A stretch of 64,000 bases of DNA. It comes from Malus domestica. Its lineage: Eukaryota > Streptophyta > Magnoliopsida > Rosales > Rosaceae. The notes below the pieces were generated by a model. That model was not told the DNA's origin, ran no database searches, and saw only the letters and a program-made list of their open reading frames with translations. Both the position numbers and the translations under genes were made by a program. The stretch's first letter is position 1; each line of letters opens with the position of its first letter. The stretch covers positions 14,216,501-14,280,500 of the forward strand of contig NC_091672.1 in NCBI RefSeq assembly GCF_042453785.1. The letters are read 5' to 3'. This document shows, one piece after another, positions 33,334 through 45,713 of the stretch.

Positions 33334-33939
33334 GGGCTTGTTTGGTATCCTATTTGAAAATTTTTATAATTTCTCAAAACATTTCTTAGGAAATTTTCTT
33401 AAAAACAATTTTCTTTAAGACTCAAAAACTTGTTTGGTATGCAATTTAAAAAATTTAAATCTTACAACTTAAACTAGACAAAGAGATTCAAAAAGAGTGG
33501 GGTCAAGAGAGAAAGAGGAGAGAGGAGGAAAGAAAGTAAGAGATGATTGGAGGAAAAAGAAAGAAGTGGGAGGATCGGAGGAGATAGAGAGGAAGATAAG
33601 TGAGAGAAAGAACGGAGAGAATGAAGAGAGCGGATTGGATGAGAGACGAAAGGGGTAAAAAAGAAAAAAAGAAAAAGAGAAGGGGGAGAGAGAAAGAAGA
33701 AAAGAGAGATATAGCTTTGGAGTGAGAGGGGAGGAGGGAGAGAAAAAAAATGAGTGAGTTTAAGTTTAAAAACTCTAAAAACTCATTTTTTTTGTTTTTA
33801 GATAATAGACTATATTTTTGAGTTAGTCTTGAGTTCAGTTTTTCAAAATAGTCCTACCAAACAAGTTTTTAAGACCTAAAACTTGAAAATTGTTTTTTAA
33901 TTTAAAAAGTTGGATTCAAGTAGAATACCAAACATGCTC
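33334..33939. mobile_element. Tourist-like MITE, 606 bp, purine-rich core
   Basis: Termini GGGCTTGTTTGGTATCC and (reverse) GAGCATGTTTGGTATTC, TSD TAA at 33331-33333 and 33940-33942. The centre (33480-33760) is almost pure purine, a GA-rich run of about 280 bp, on the plus strand. Confidence 0.8.
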
Positions 33940-34341
33940 TAAGCTTACCTGAAATGTTGTGTGAAATGGGATGTTTTGTGGCCATCTATCAACGTTTCAT
34001 TTTGGAGTTCCCTTTTACAAGAAGAAGTAATTTTTGTATGAACGTATGCTCGTTTAGCCTTGTAATTTGTTGGTTGATAATCGACTTATTGAAGGAATTT
34101 AATGTTTTATTGGTTCTTTTTTGTTTTCCAGGTAGAGGAGAGACACACTGAGATTCTTGGTCAACTTCTGTACGCTGCCACGCAGAAGGGTCTTGATGAC
34201 GGCTTCAAGATTGTGATTAACAATGGACCAAATGGATGTGCGTGTTCTTTCTTACTCTATATACTTGGGATTGATGACATACCATTAAGTACTATACCTT
34301 CTAATTGTTGGTGTTTTACTTGATGTATCTTTATAAACATA

Positions 34342-34687
34342 TAATGACTGATACTGCATAAGATTGATGCTGCATAGGATTGATTATGCAATTCCAGAAA
34401 TCATGGGTACAACATGGGCTGCACGGCACCTTTTGTGTTTCCTGACAGATTATGTGTAAATCTCTTCTTAATCTTGTAGTTGGTTTCCTTCAATTAAGGA
34501 GTATGGCTTATATCTAGTGTTTGGTATAATCTCCTTCAATTAAGGAGTATAGCTGGTCTCTAGGGTTTAGCCTAAGGACTGTTGGATGTAACTGGTTCTT
34601 CTCTTCTTCTCTTTTCTTTTATATATGTGTATCCTTGTACATTCACATTATCAGAAATACAAGAAAACTTAAACCAAAACTTCAACA
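34342..34687 (+). repeat. 5' LTR of Copia-2
   Basis: 346 bp, ends CCAAAACTTCAACA. It carries a duplicated ACTGCATAAGATTGATGC-like segment near its start that the 3' LTR lacks. Confidence 0.8.
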
Positions 34688-34869
34688 TGGTATCAAAGCA
34701 GTGTCATCCTTGACATGTCTCTGCCCAATTTTTTTCCATTGTTGTTCATCTTCAAGCTCCAGTAATGGTTAAAGAAAACTCAGTGAATCTTGAAGGAGAA
34801 AACTTATAAGTTTCTCCCGATTTTGTTCCAAACACTGAGATAAATACAAATCAGTGTTTATGCTCAGTT

Positions 34870-35709
34870 TTGTTGAATGAATTCAACTATCTCCCATGGT
34901 CTAGAGCAGTGTCTCTTGCTCTTGGTGGAAGAGGAAAGCTAAGGTTTATCAATGAAGAAGTTAAAGCACCTGAGCCTTCCACTCAAGCACATGAAGCATG
35001 GTTTTGCAAGGACCAACTGGTCATATCTTTGTTACTCAACAACATGGAGAAGAATATGGCTGAGATCTTTAGCTACGCTGAATCCTCACAAGATCTATGG
35101 AAGTCTGTGAAGGACATATATGGGAATCAGAATAATTATGCTTGTGTGTTCCAGTTGAAAAAAGATATTACATGTATTCAACAAGAAGGAATGACCTTTG
35201 TTCAACATCCTGATGTCCTTAAAACCATGTGAAATGAGCTGGATGTGTATCTTCCTCATACCACTAATCCATCTATTCTTCTCAAACGTGCTGAGGAAGA
35301 TAAGATATATTAGTTGCTAGGAAGCTTAAGCTCCGAGTATGAAGATCTCAAAAGTCACATTTTAATGAGCATGGAACTGTCATCTTTTCAAAATATTTGT
35401 GCTACTGTGCAATGTGAAGAAGTAAGAAGAAGGGTGATGAACCAAGAGTCAAACCACAAACTACCTGAGGCTCGAGGGTATGCCGCAAACTATAGGCAAA
35501 CTGACAACAAAGTGTACAAGTGGAGGAATCCACACTTAAAGTGCAAATACTGCAATGCTATAGGACATGTGGAAGAAAGGTGTTGGGAATTACATCCAAA
35601 GTTGAAACCTAAGTTCAATAAGAATATTAGGTCAATCACAGATAACCTCCTACAAAGCACAACATGTTGCAAATCATGCCTCGAGCTTGCTCAACCATGG
35701 CTCAGTTGA
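34870..35709 (+). pseudogene. gag remnant of Copia-2
   Basis: Reads LNEFNYLPWSRAVSLALGGR, FINEEVKAPEPS, LYGNQ-like core (KDIYGNQNN), then a stop at 35230 and another before 35314. Further on: a CKYCNAIGHVEERCWELHP zinc knuckle near 35540-35595. This is a Gag of the lineage with Gag-Pol in one frame. It is interrupted and not functional. Confidence 0.8.
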
Positions 35710-35926
35710 CTTCACTGCCAACCTCTTATCTCTTGTCAACAAGTTTGCAGCATATCTTCAAAGCAAAGGGCATGGAGAGGTTGTACCAACTCCTAAGGTG
35801 GACAATGATAACCACATTGCACTTCTTGGCCAGTTTGTTGGGGTCCTTGCTGACCATGACCATGTTCATCCTGATAAAGCTTCAGGTGCCACTGATTATT
35901 GGACTTCAAACTAGTGTTGAACTTGA

Positions 35927-38900
35927 TTGTTGGACTTGACTGCACTTCAAACTAGTGTTGAACTTAATTGTTGGATAATCGACTCAGGTGCCACTGATCA
36001 CATGACAAATAAAGTTTCAAACTTGCATGACTTTCATCCTTTTTCAAAACCTTCTCAAGTGTCCATTGCAAATGGAAAAAATATTTCGATGATGGGCAGA
36101 GGAAAATTAAATTTGATGTCAAAAAACACCGAGTCTAGTGCTCTATATGTTCCATCGTTTCCTTTTAAATTACTCTTCATATGGCAACTCACCTTTACTT
36201 TAAAATGTATTGCCACTTTCTCACCAACTAATGTGGTATTTCATGATTGTATCACCAAGAAGATGATTGGTGAAGGCTAAATGGCCTATATTATTTTTGC
36301 AAGAAGTCCCATCTTCCTAAAGCTCTTCAAGCAAACTAAAGTAAACCCAAGGATCAACAACTTTGGCATCAAAGACTAGGTCATCCATCCGAAGTTGTTT
36401 TGTCAAAACTATTTCCCATGTTTTGTCACCCATCTTTTAAGTTTGATACATGCCATTTTTCCAAATCTGCCAGGCTACCTTTTGGTTCTTCAATGTCCAA
36501 GTCTAGTACACCATTTGAAATGGTACACACTGATGTATGGGGTCCTACTTTTGAATCAATAGAGGGTTACAAGCATTTTCTTATATTTGTGGATGATTAC
36601 ACTCAAATCACTTTCCTTTATCTCATGAAATCTAAAAGTGAAGTTCCAACTATTTTTAAAGATTTTCATAAGTTGGTTGTAACACAATTTCACTCAACTG
36701 TTAAAACCTTAAGATCAAACAATGGCACTGAGTTCTTATCAATATCATGACTCAATACTTAAGTTCACAAGGAATTATTCACCAAACAAGTTGTGTGGGA
36801 ACCCCACAACAAAATGGGATAGCCGAGAGGAAGAATAGAAATCTACTTAAGAGACTCAAGCACTCATGGTGCATATTAATGTACACAAAACGTTTTGGTC
36901 ATATGCAATCCTTACAGCCACCTATTTGATCAATAGGCTTCCTATTCGTGTTCTAGGTTTCAAATCACCATATGAAATCCTTAAAGACAGACCAATAAAC
37001 CTTTCACACTTGAAAGTTTTCGGTAGCACTTGTTTTGTACATGTGCAAACTCAGCATCGTGACAAATTGGATGTTAGGGTAGTCAAATGCGTGTTTATGG
37101 GGTACTCCTCCACCCAAAAAGGATATAAATGTTTTAATCATGTCACTAACAAGTGTGTTGTATCCAGATATGTTCACTTTGAGGAAGAAACTCCATTCTT
37201 TAAAAAGGATTCTACTTCATGTAAGGGGGAGCTTTTGTGGGACTTGTTTCCATTGCCTATATACACTGAGTTTTTGCATCATGATGATTCCTTAAAAGGC
37301 AATGGCAGTCAAGAGCAAGAGGTCATGTTGGAAACGACAACTTCAACAGTTTCTCAACCCAACTCACAAGGAAATGGTGATCTTGAGGCTACACCTCAAC
37401 CCTTCATTTACCAACCTTCTCAAGATGTTAAAAGGAATCCATCTCGGGAAAGGAAGGCTCCTGCCAAGTTTGTAGACTACGTTACTTATGCTTCTAGACA
37501 TCCCATCTCTGAAGCAATAAGTAATCACAGTTTTTCAAAATCTCATGTGGCATTTCTTATTGCAGTCTCAAATCTTGTAGAGCCTAACACTTTTCAAGAG
37601 GCCAATCTCATCCCTCACTAGAGGAAAGCCATGTCTGAAGAACTTCAAGCTTTGGAGGAAAATTGTACTTGGAGTATCCTTCAATTACCTCCAGGAAAAA
37701 AGGCAGTTGGGAGTCATTGGGTTTACAAAACTAAACTCAAGGCTGATGGCTCAATAGAACGACACAAAGCTCGGCTTGTTGCTCGTAGTTTCACCCAAAC
37801 CCTTGGGATTTATTACAAAGAAACCTTCATTTCAATGGCAAAAATGAACACAGTGTGTGTGCTACTTTCAGTTTTCGTCAATTGTGGTTGGTCGTTATAC
37901 CAGATGGATGTTAAAAATGCTTTCCTTCATGGAGAGCTTCATGAGGAAGTTTACATGCAAATTCCTCCATGTTACTCTCTAGCAAAGGATGGCATGGTGT
38001 GCAAACTGCACAAGACTATCTACGGTTTGAAGCAATCACCAAGAGCTTGGTATGCCAAGCTTAGTTCAATGTTGGAAAGGGAAGGTTTTCTCAAAAGTAA
38101 TGCCAATTCTTCCTTGTTTGTACGGAATGGAACCCGTGGGAAGTTGGTGGTCCTTATTTATGTAGATGATCTTATTATCACAGGTGACAATGCATCTGAA
38201 ATTGGAGCTTGAAAGCCTCCTTACATCAAACATTTGCCATCAAGGATCTTGGAAAGTTGAAGTATTTTCTTAGCATTGAGATGGCAACCTCTCAACGGGG
38301 TTTGTTTCTCAACCAACGCAAGTATGTCATGGATCTACTCGAGGAAGCTAAGTTCACCGATTGCAAGCCAGTTGTCACCCCAATTGAGAGTAAACTTAAG
38401 CTTACCATTCATGGCGAGGCACTCAAGAATGTCACCTATTATCAAAGATTGGTTAGCAAGCTTATCTATCCTACTATCACCCGTCCAGACATTACCTTTG
38501 CTGTGAGTTTAGTTAGTCAATTCATGCATGCACCCACATTAGAACATCTAAATATTTTTAAATGGATTCTACGCTATCTCAAAGGGTCCATTGATAGAGG
38601 TATCCTCATGCGTAATAACCATTCCACTAAGATTCATGCATACACTGATGCTGACTGGGCAGGCAGTGCAATCGGCAGAAAATCCACCACTGGTTATTGC
38701 ACATTTGTTGGAGGCAACATTGTTACTTGGAAGAGTAAGAAACAACAAGTCATTGCCCGCTCCAGTGATGAAGCTGAGTATCAAGCAATGGTTGCCACTG
38801 CATGTGAATTGATTTGGCTTAAAAGTCTCTTGTTTGACTTAGGGTTCTCGAGTACAACTCCTATGTCTCTTATGTGTGATAATCAAGCAGCCATGCACAT

Positions 38901-39105
38901 TGCTGAAAACCCAGTTTTTCATGAAAGAACCAAGTAAGTTGACTGTCACTTCATCCGGGCTCAAGTTCAGTCACAACTCATCCAAACGGTCTTTACTCGC
39001 AGTTATGATCAATTGGCAGACATGTTCACTAAGGCTCTCTCGTCTGCACATTTTCAACGTCTTCTCGGCAAGCTTGGATCGACTATACTCCTCGATCCAG
39101 CTTGA
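35927..39105 (+). pseudogene. pol remnant of Copia-2
   Basis: Protease IDSGATDHMTN (about 35977), integrase FEMVHTDVWGP and FVDDYTQITFLYLM, with the second catalytic Asp changed (RSNNGTEF where RSDNGTEF is expected), PQQNGIAERKNR, RT HKARLVARSFTQT, GLKQSPRAWY and YVDDLIITGDN, RNase H AYTDADWAGS and TGYCTFVGGN, ending FTKAL. Frames break at 36282, 36750, 37620, 38211 and 38937. Non-autonomous. Confidence 0.88.
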
Positions 39106-39113
39106 GGGGGAGT

Positions 39114-39536
<423 letters not shown>

Positions 39537-39857
39537 TAATGCCTACTGCGTATGTGTGTTTAGATTGCTAATGAGAGGTCCAACAAGATTTCAATGGGGA
39601 TTCTGTGTTTGTGAAGATTATACTGACATGGGTAACTAGTAGTTTCTTATGGAACTGGAGATCTCGAACCTGTTAAGACCTTCTCTCTTAAAAAAAACTA
39701 TTGAACTGGAAGAAAATAAGCTGGCGTCTTACATAAGTTGCATTTGGTATCTTCTTAAGAACATGCGTGCCAAGAAAAATAGAAATACACACATATGCCC
39801 TGCCTAAAATTTATCCGAGAAACATTACATACTGGATTAAGCACCAAAAAAATGTCA

Positions 39858-40015
39858 CTTAGTACTACGGTCTAGTGGTATTCCTCTTCACTTGTAAGTG
39901 AGAGGCCTTTGGTTCAATTCTTGCCAAAAGCGAATTTGAACCACATTATTGCTGGCCTATTGTGAGCCTAAACCCACCCCCTCTCCTACAATATCTTTTG
40001 CTCAAGAAAAAGAAA
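39858..40015 (+). mobile_element. tRNA-derived SINE
   Basis: Box A-like TAGTGGTATTC (39873-39883) and box B GGTTCAATTC (39911-39920), followed by a non-tRNA body (GCGAATTTGAACCACATT) and a TTTGCTCAAGAAAAAG-type tail. The layout fits Rosaceae SINEs. The boundaries are approximate. The rest of 39540-40690 shows no gene. Confidence 0.7.
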
Positions 40016-40699
40016 GGAAAAACAACCCGAAAAAAAAATACTAACGATTTTATGTACCCTGTATGGGTTAGGATTTGGAGACATTCTTTTTGCAAATGTT
40101 TTCACACTCCTGGTTAGCTCTGGCATTAATTTACGTCTAATGGTTGTTCATTAAATATAAGTGGCGGATTATCCTGATGGATAAGAACTTCCTTAATTCA
40201 CTGTGTAGAGTTCTAACCCTCCCTCTCTCTATAGTTTAAGATGAATTTAATCTAGAATATCTATAGCCTGTAAAAAAAGACGGTTGTTTGTCAAAACGAT
40301 TCTTTCCATTCTCAATCCCCTTGTTATTATCAGCAGACGAAGGACACGTTTGGAAGTCGAATTCTGTATCAAGTTTATTAATGACAAAAGTTGTCAGTTA
40401 ATTTGTTTCAAAATCATATGCAACTCCAAACTTTAGAATGCCTGAAAGTTTAGAAAAGTATTAAAGTCATTAATCACACCAAACAATGACGAGGAAACAA
40501 AATAACTGACGAATTTAAGTAAAATTAAACAGGTTTAATCCTTAAATAGAAAGAAATTCAGATACAAACAGCAAGTATTTGGGTAAAAACTGAAAAATGA
40601 CGTTTTTGAAAAGAGCTTCATGATTGAGTTGATGATATTGTGAGATGAGTGATCGATTGGACATTTTTGTACTCAACTGCGAGGGGCCTTCAGTCCAGA

Positions 40700-40729
40700 A
40701 TATACATACATACATACATACATACACAA

Positions 40730-40771
<42 letters not shown>

Positions 40772-40772
40772 G
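40700..40772. repeat. Compound microsatellite upstream of the PKS-like gene
   Basis: (ATAC)n, then (CA)n, then (TA)n, ending 80 bp before the start codon. The TA part with TATAATTATATAG just after it may serve as a core promoter. Confidence 0.9.
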
Positions 40773-40852
40773 TATAATTATATAGCAAGTACGGAAACAG
40801 AGAGGCAATAATATTCCTGACGAAATTAAATAGAAAAAGAGGAAAGAAAATA

Positions 40853-42934
40853 ATGGAGCGATGGAGAGTAACGAGAGGAGGTGTCAGATCGGTATCAGGA
40901 AGCAGCAGCAGCAGCAGCACCATCATCATGCTCAGAGACAAAGATACAGATCACGCTGCAACTGCAACCGCCAATGTTGATCAACAACCGCGATACTACT
41001 ACAACGACAACACCATTAAGCAGCAGCAGCTTCATGTAGACGTGGATCGATATTCGAGTACTACTAGTATCAGTGTTACTGCTGATCAAGAAATCAGCAT
41101 TTTTGACGCCCACAAATACTTCAACCAACTAAGCATCAACAACCACATTGATGGCCAAAGCCATAAGGTAGGTCGCCAATACAGGTTAAGAGCATTTACC
41201 TTTGCACTCGAGGTCATAAGTTTGATTCCCTATTCCTTCTATTGCTTGTATAAGAAGGAGAAGTAATGGCAGTATCTTAATTAATAACACATGCTTGTGG
41301 ATTTAATGTGATGATTGAGTGACGATGGATGTATGGAATATTGGTAGGTGCAGGTTTCTGATGGGCTGTCTGGCGTTTCGAGATTCTCTTGGGCTGCTGG
41401 CTCTCCCTCAGTATCTTCAGTTGATGATGCTGCTATTAACTACCCTCTGCGTCTCCGAGCTCGTTCTTTCCATGTCGTTTCTGCCAGTGCCACCCCAACT
41501 GCTTCCTCCGAAGCCAGTTGGAACAGCCAGACTGGCCTCCTATCCAATCCTCGCTGCACTACCACCGCCACCAATAGTAATGTCGCATTCATGGTGCCTT
41601 TGCGCAGCCGGACTAGTACAAATCATCCTCCTCGTCCTCATCACGATGACCATCAGATTACTAATAAGAAGAAATTAAGAGGATGGTCCAAGACAATGTC
41701 ATTGAGTCCAAGATGGCTTACTGCTTTTCCGAGGAGGTCAGCGAGATGCCCCTGCTCGGGCAAGAAATCAGTACAAGTTGTTGCTCAGGAAAAGAAATCA
41801 AGCATGTCATCATCATCATCAATAGTCAGAGTTGGAGGCGGAGATATTTATAACATGCCGGCCCAATTAATTCTCACCAAGGATGAGATACCACCAGCTG
41901 CTCCAACTACTAGTGTTATTACAGCTGCCAATTTGAACAACTCTTCGATTGCAAGGCCTCGTGACGACAATCGCCATGTGCTCTGGGGTGATGAACGTCG
42001 TCGGAATTGGGAACGCCAAGTCAGCAATACAACCATCAATGTGCAACCAGCCGCAAACTCTACCACTACTACGACTAGCTGTATTAGTACTGCTGCTTCT
42101 GGTGGCGGATTTAGCTTTCCGATACTAAAATTCAATGGGGACGGGGGAACTTCCTTGCCATCGGCAACAACTTCAATCCGGAACCCATCAAACAGTACTA
42201 CTGATCATGTTCAATGCGGCCGACTAATTGGTGATGTTAATAATAAAGATGAGGATGTGGGAAGCGATGCAAGCTCTGACTTGTTCGAAATCGAAAGCTT
42301 CTCAACCAGTACTACTCAAACGCTGCAAGCAACTAATGCCGATATGCCCACCTACCCTCCACCATCGTCATCCATGTTTGAAAATTACTACCGCACTCGC
42401 CGGGATTCTTTTTCATTGGTTGAGGATGCAGTTAGCTTCACTGCTGCTCGACGTTTGAGTGCTAATAACAATTCCCGTCGAACAAGCTTAGATCGTTGTC
42501 AACATGACCCGCCTATGGCATCGTTATCGACCGATCAATACTGTTACGAACCAAGTGAGGCCAGCATCGACTGGAGCGTCACTACGGCAGAGGGCTTTGA
42601 TCGATCCGACCAATACGATCACGACCACCATGATCACCATGATGATGCTGACTTGGGAACTAAGGTAATGACGAGCAGCAAACGACGGCCGCCTTCACTG
42701 GGAAGTAATAACAATAATATGGGGTTGTTGAGCTGTCGGCGGGAGAAGGCCGTCAGTGTGGGGCCCAACCCAGTGAGACTAATGGCCATGCCTGCTGCTC
42801 CTGCTGATCATGACTACTGTCAGAGTCGACATAGGGGTGTAGGAGTGGAACCTACAAGTCTATCAGTGTGTTCAAACAACTCCAGAGGTACGATGCATGT
42901 GGGAAGTAGGTCCGCAGCCTTAGCTAGACAATAA
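40853..42934 (+). CDS. PKS: PHYTOCHROME KINASE SUBSTRATE-like protein
   Basis: Two exons, 40853-41167 and 41354-42934, joined in phase 0 (GT 41168, AG 41353), give about 631 residues. PKS family blocks: EISIFDAHKYFNQ (about 80-92), VSDGLSGVSRFSWAAG (106-121), ATPTASSEASWNSQTGLL (151-168), ASSDLFEIESFST (about 410-422) and YEPSEASIDWSVTTAEGFDR (about 502-521). In Arabidopsis PKS proteins bind phytochromes and phototropins at the plasma membrane and act in phototropism and leaf flattening. There is no enzyme domain. Ser/Asn-rich linkers and a His/Asp-rich stretch (about 524-540) make it longer than the ~440-residue Arabidopsis PKS1. No stop or frameshift. The start ATG is the first in the frame. 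Confidence 0.88.
41168..41353 (+). other. Intron of the PKS-like gene, SINE-like sequence
   Basis: 186 bp with GTAGGT and GTGCAG ends. It includes GGTTAAGAGCATT (box A-like) and AAGTTTGATTCCC (box B-like) about 30 bp apart, as in tRNA-derived SINEs. Confidence 0.5.
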
Positions 42935-44032
42935 GAAGGCACAGCATGGAGTTGCAGCAGCTCGATCGGTTGTCTTTTCCTTTTCAACCGCCATCTTAGA
43001 AGGATTTACATGAAACGGGTTCACCGTCATCATCGTAGCTCGGATATTACATGCGTTGCATGCATAAAGATAACGCACGCCATCTATATGGATCCACTCC
43101 TCCAATCCAAAGTTCCTAAAGCCAGCCAGCATCTCTCTCGTCTGTATTCTTTTCTTCACGTTATTCACTTTTCCTTTGTTTAATTCGAGAGAAAGTCTTT
43201 CTTTTTTTTGTCTTGTGGTTGTGGGTGCATGTGTGTTTTTCCTGGATGCCATAATAATTCATTCTTTTTGTTTTTGTGTAAGTAGCTCTTCTTCTTGGTT
43301 TTTTTTATGCAAGTAATGTTATATTACTACTCTAGAGAGGGAGTAGGATTTGGACCCAGTAGATTGAAGAGAACGACTCAATCCAACATGCAATCTACAC
43401 TTGTTCTGCATTTGATTTTTTTTTTTTTTATTCATTTTTATTGGTTTCGATAATAATAAAAAATGCAATACTACTCTAATCTATATTGTAGAGAGAAGGT
43501 AGGGTTTGGACCATGTACGCAATGAATTAAAGAGAAAGACAATTTAGCAGGAAATCTAAAGTTGCTCTGTATTTGTTTTTTCTGTTCATTTTTATTGGTT
43601 TGAATAATAATAAATCATATAAGATAAGATAATAACTAGCAATCAATCTAGCTTGGTTGAGAACATGTCAAATGGTACCCTTTGGGCACTGTCTATGTTT
43701 GTTTGTAGCCAATTGAGAGTGGACACCAAGTATAAAAACATACCCTTTTTTGTTTTTTCCTTAACAAGGGGCATTTGGAATTTGGATTATTAACCCGCAC
43801 CTAAAACTACAAACTCCCGCAACAATCTCAGATTGAGTTGCTGCACCTTATTTAGATTTAGAACGAGTTGAACTAAGTTGTTGCACCTTATTTCGGCTCA
43901 TCTCGAACTGCTCTACAAATCCGAGCAATACAACCCTTTAAGATCACATAGATCTGCAAAACCTAGCATCCATCGTAACCACCATCGAGTAGATCAGGGC
44001 TAAATTGCACCACCCTGCAGTAATTATGACAA
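42935..44032. other. 3' region of the PKS-like gene and spacer
   Basis: No gene recognised. It contains a degenerate direct duplication, 43321-43460 and 43468-43612, each unit with TACTACTCTA, GGATTTGGACC/GGGTTTGGACC and CATTTTTATTGGTTT followed by AATAATAATAAA. Confidence 0.55.
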
Positions 44033-44186
44033 GGGAACTTTAATGAAAAACTTCCGGTACTGTTCACTTTAACAAAAAATCACATTTTTACACTAAAAAG
44101 TCAATCATGATACTATTCACTTTACCTTTTATTTTATCTTTATCGTTAAAACTCAAAGTTTTCAAGCCATTTTCATTAGTTTTCCT
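44033..44186 (-). mobile_element. Mutator-like MITE, copy 3
   Basis: 154 bp in reverse orientation to copies 1 and 2. Flanks TTATGACAA and TTATGAGGG share 6 of 9 bases, so the 9-bp TSD has decayed. Confidence 0.7.
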
Positions 44187-45713
44187 TTATGAGGGAAAAT
44201 ATGCTTGCCAGTCCGATATTGATGTGGTAAAAACTAACACACAAATTAAACTCTCTTTTAGATAATTGTAGTATGCGTAAGTAGAGATCGTTATAGGCTA
44301 GGGATTAGGAGGGATGCTAATCGACACTAATTAGACTTAAAAACTAAAAACTAAGCTAAACTGACACTAAACATAAGGGGGAAGGTTTTTGGACGAATTC
44401 TAACTTAAAACAAGTAAATTGAAGAAACAAATTAAGTTTGGTACGAAAATTGGGTAAAAGGCTAGCTAGAAGATTCTTCTCCACACATGACACATATGCA
44501 TACAAATCAATTTCCAATTATTATTCCTATAAACCATGAATGACAATGCCCCAAATTAATCGTGAACTGCACTAATTAACTCTCAGATTTTCCTTATTTC
44601 ATTGAATTGGACTCAGCGACGCAATCAAATTATTCTTATCAAGTTCCCTATATGAACAGCATGATAGAGATACATATCAAAGATCATTAAGTTGTGTGAA
44701 AATTATAAGCATTGACAAGGCATTTGTAACTATGAACTGCATGATACTCCTGCCAGGAATTTACTTAACACAATAATGACTAGTGACTTTTATTACTTGT
44801 AAATATAAGTTCATAACGATAAGGTGAAATTCCCTTGTATTCTAGCATCAAATCCCTGCATGCAAATTAAGTGTGCACCCTGAATCAACACACAAGAACA
44901 AGTTCTTAATAAAACAGATAAGTAAATTGCATTCACGGTTTATGAAACAATAACTGAATGTAATCAATTCATACGAAACATATGATCATGGCTTTGAATT
45001 CATCTCTACCTAAAAAAAAATTTAGTTACGCATGGTCTTCATAACTAAATAAAAAAAATCTAAATTAAACATTGAAATCAAATAAGGATAGAAAGAACTC
45101 TAAGACACTTCAGCAATGGCAGATTCGGCTCCTCCTCTAGATGGCAGAATTGGCTCCTCTTCTCCTTGCAAGCACGGCTCAAAATCTCCTTCTCTCCTCC
45201 AAAAACCTGCAGCACTCTCACTAATTTTCTCTCTAAACTTCCCCTAAAAGCTACGGCAATAACTTGTATTTATAGGGCTAGGGCACGGTCTACTTTGTGG
45301 TGGAAAAGGATTGAGTTGTTTGTAGTGTTTTAGGACTCCTTAAATCAGATTAGAAGTGGTTGAATGTGATAAGGAATCCCCCTTGCAGCTGGAGATAAGG
45401 TAAGGTAGGATTAGAATATAATAAGATAAGATAAAATAAGGTTGAGATAAAACAGAACTGGATAAGATAAGGTAAGTTTGGATAAGGATAGGATAGGATT
45501 AGATAAGGTTGGTTTAGGTTTCCTTCTTTTTAGCTCATTCCTTATCTTCCAAGTCTTGATTTAATTTCTTCAGATTTGTAGCACATTCCTAGCCTCATTT
45601 AAACTTCAAAAACGTCCATCCAACTTGCTCCATACGTATGCTATCCATTCCAAATCTAAAACTGCTCCAAAATGTTCCAAATTGCCATTTTTTGTCACCT
45701 TTGTCAATTGGAC

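Noticed and set aside
40895..41128. Minus-strand frame opposite PKS exon 1
   Set aside because: A shadow of low-complexity coding sequence. The plus strand carries family motifs.
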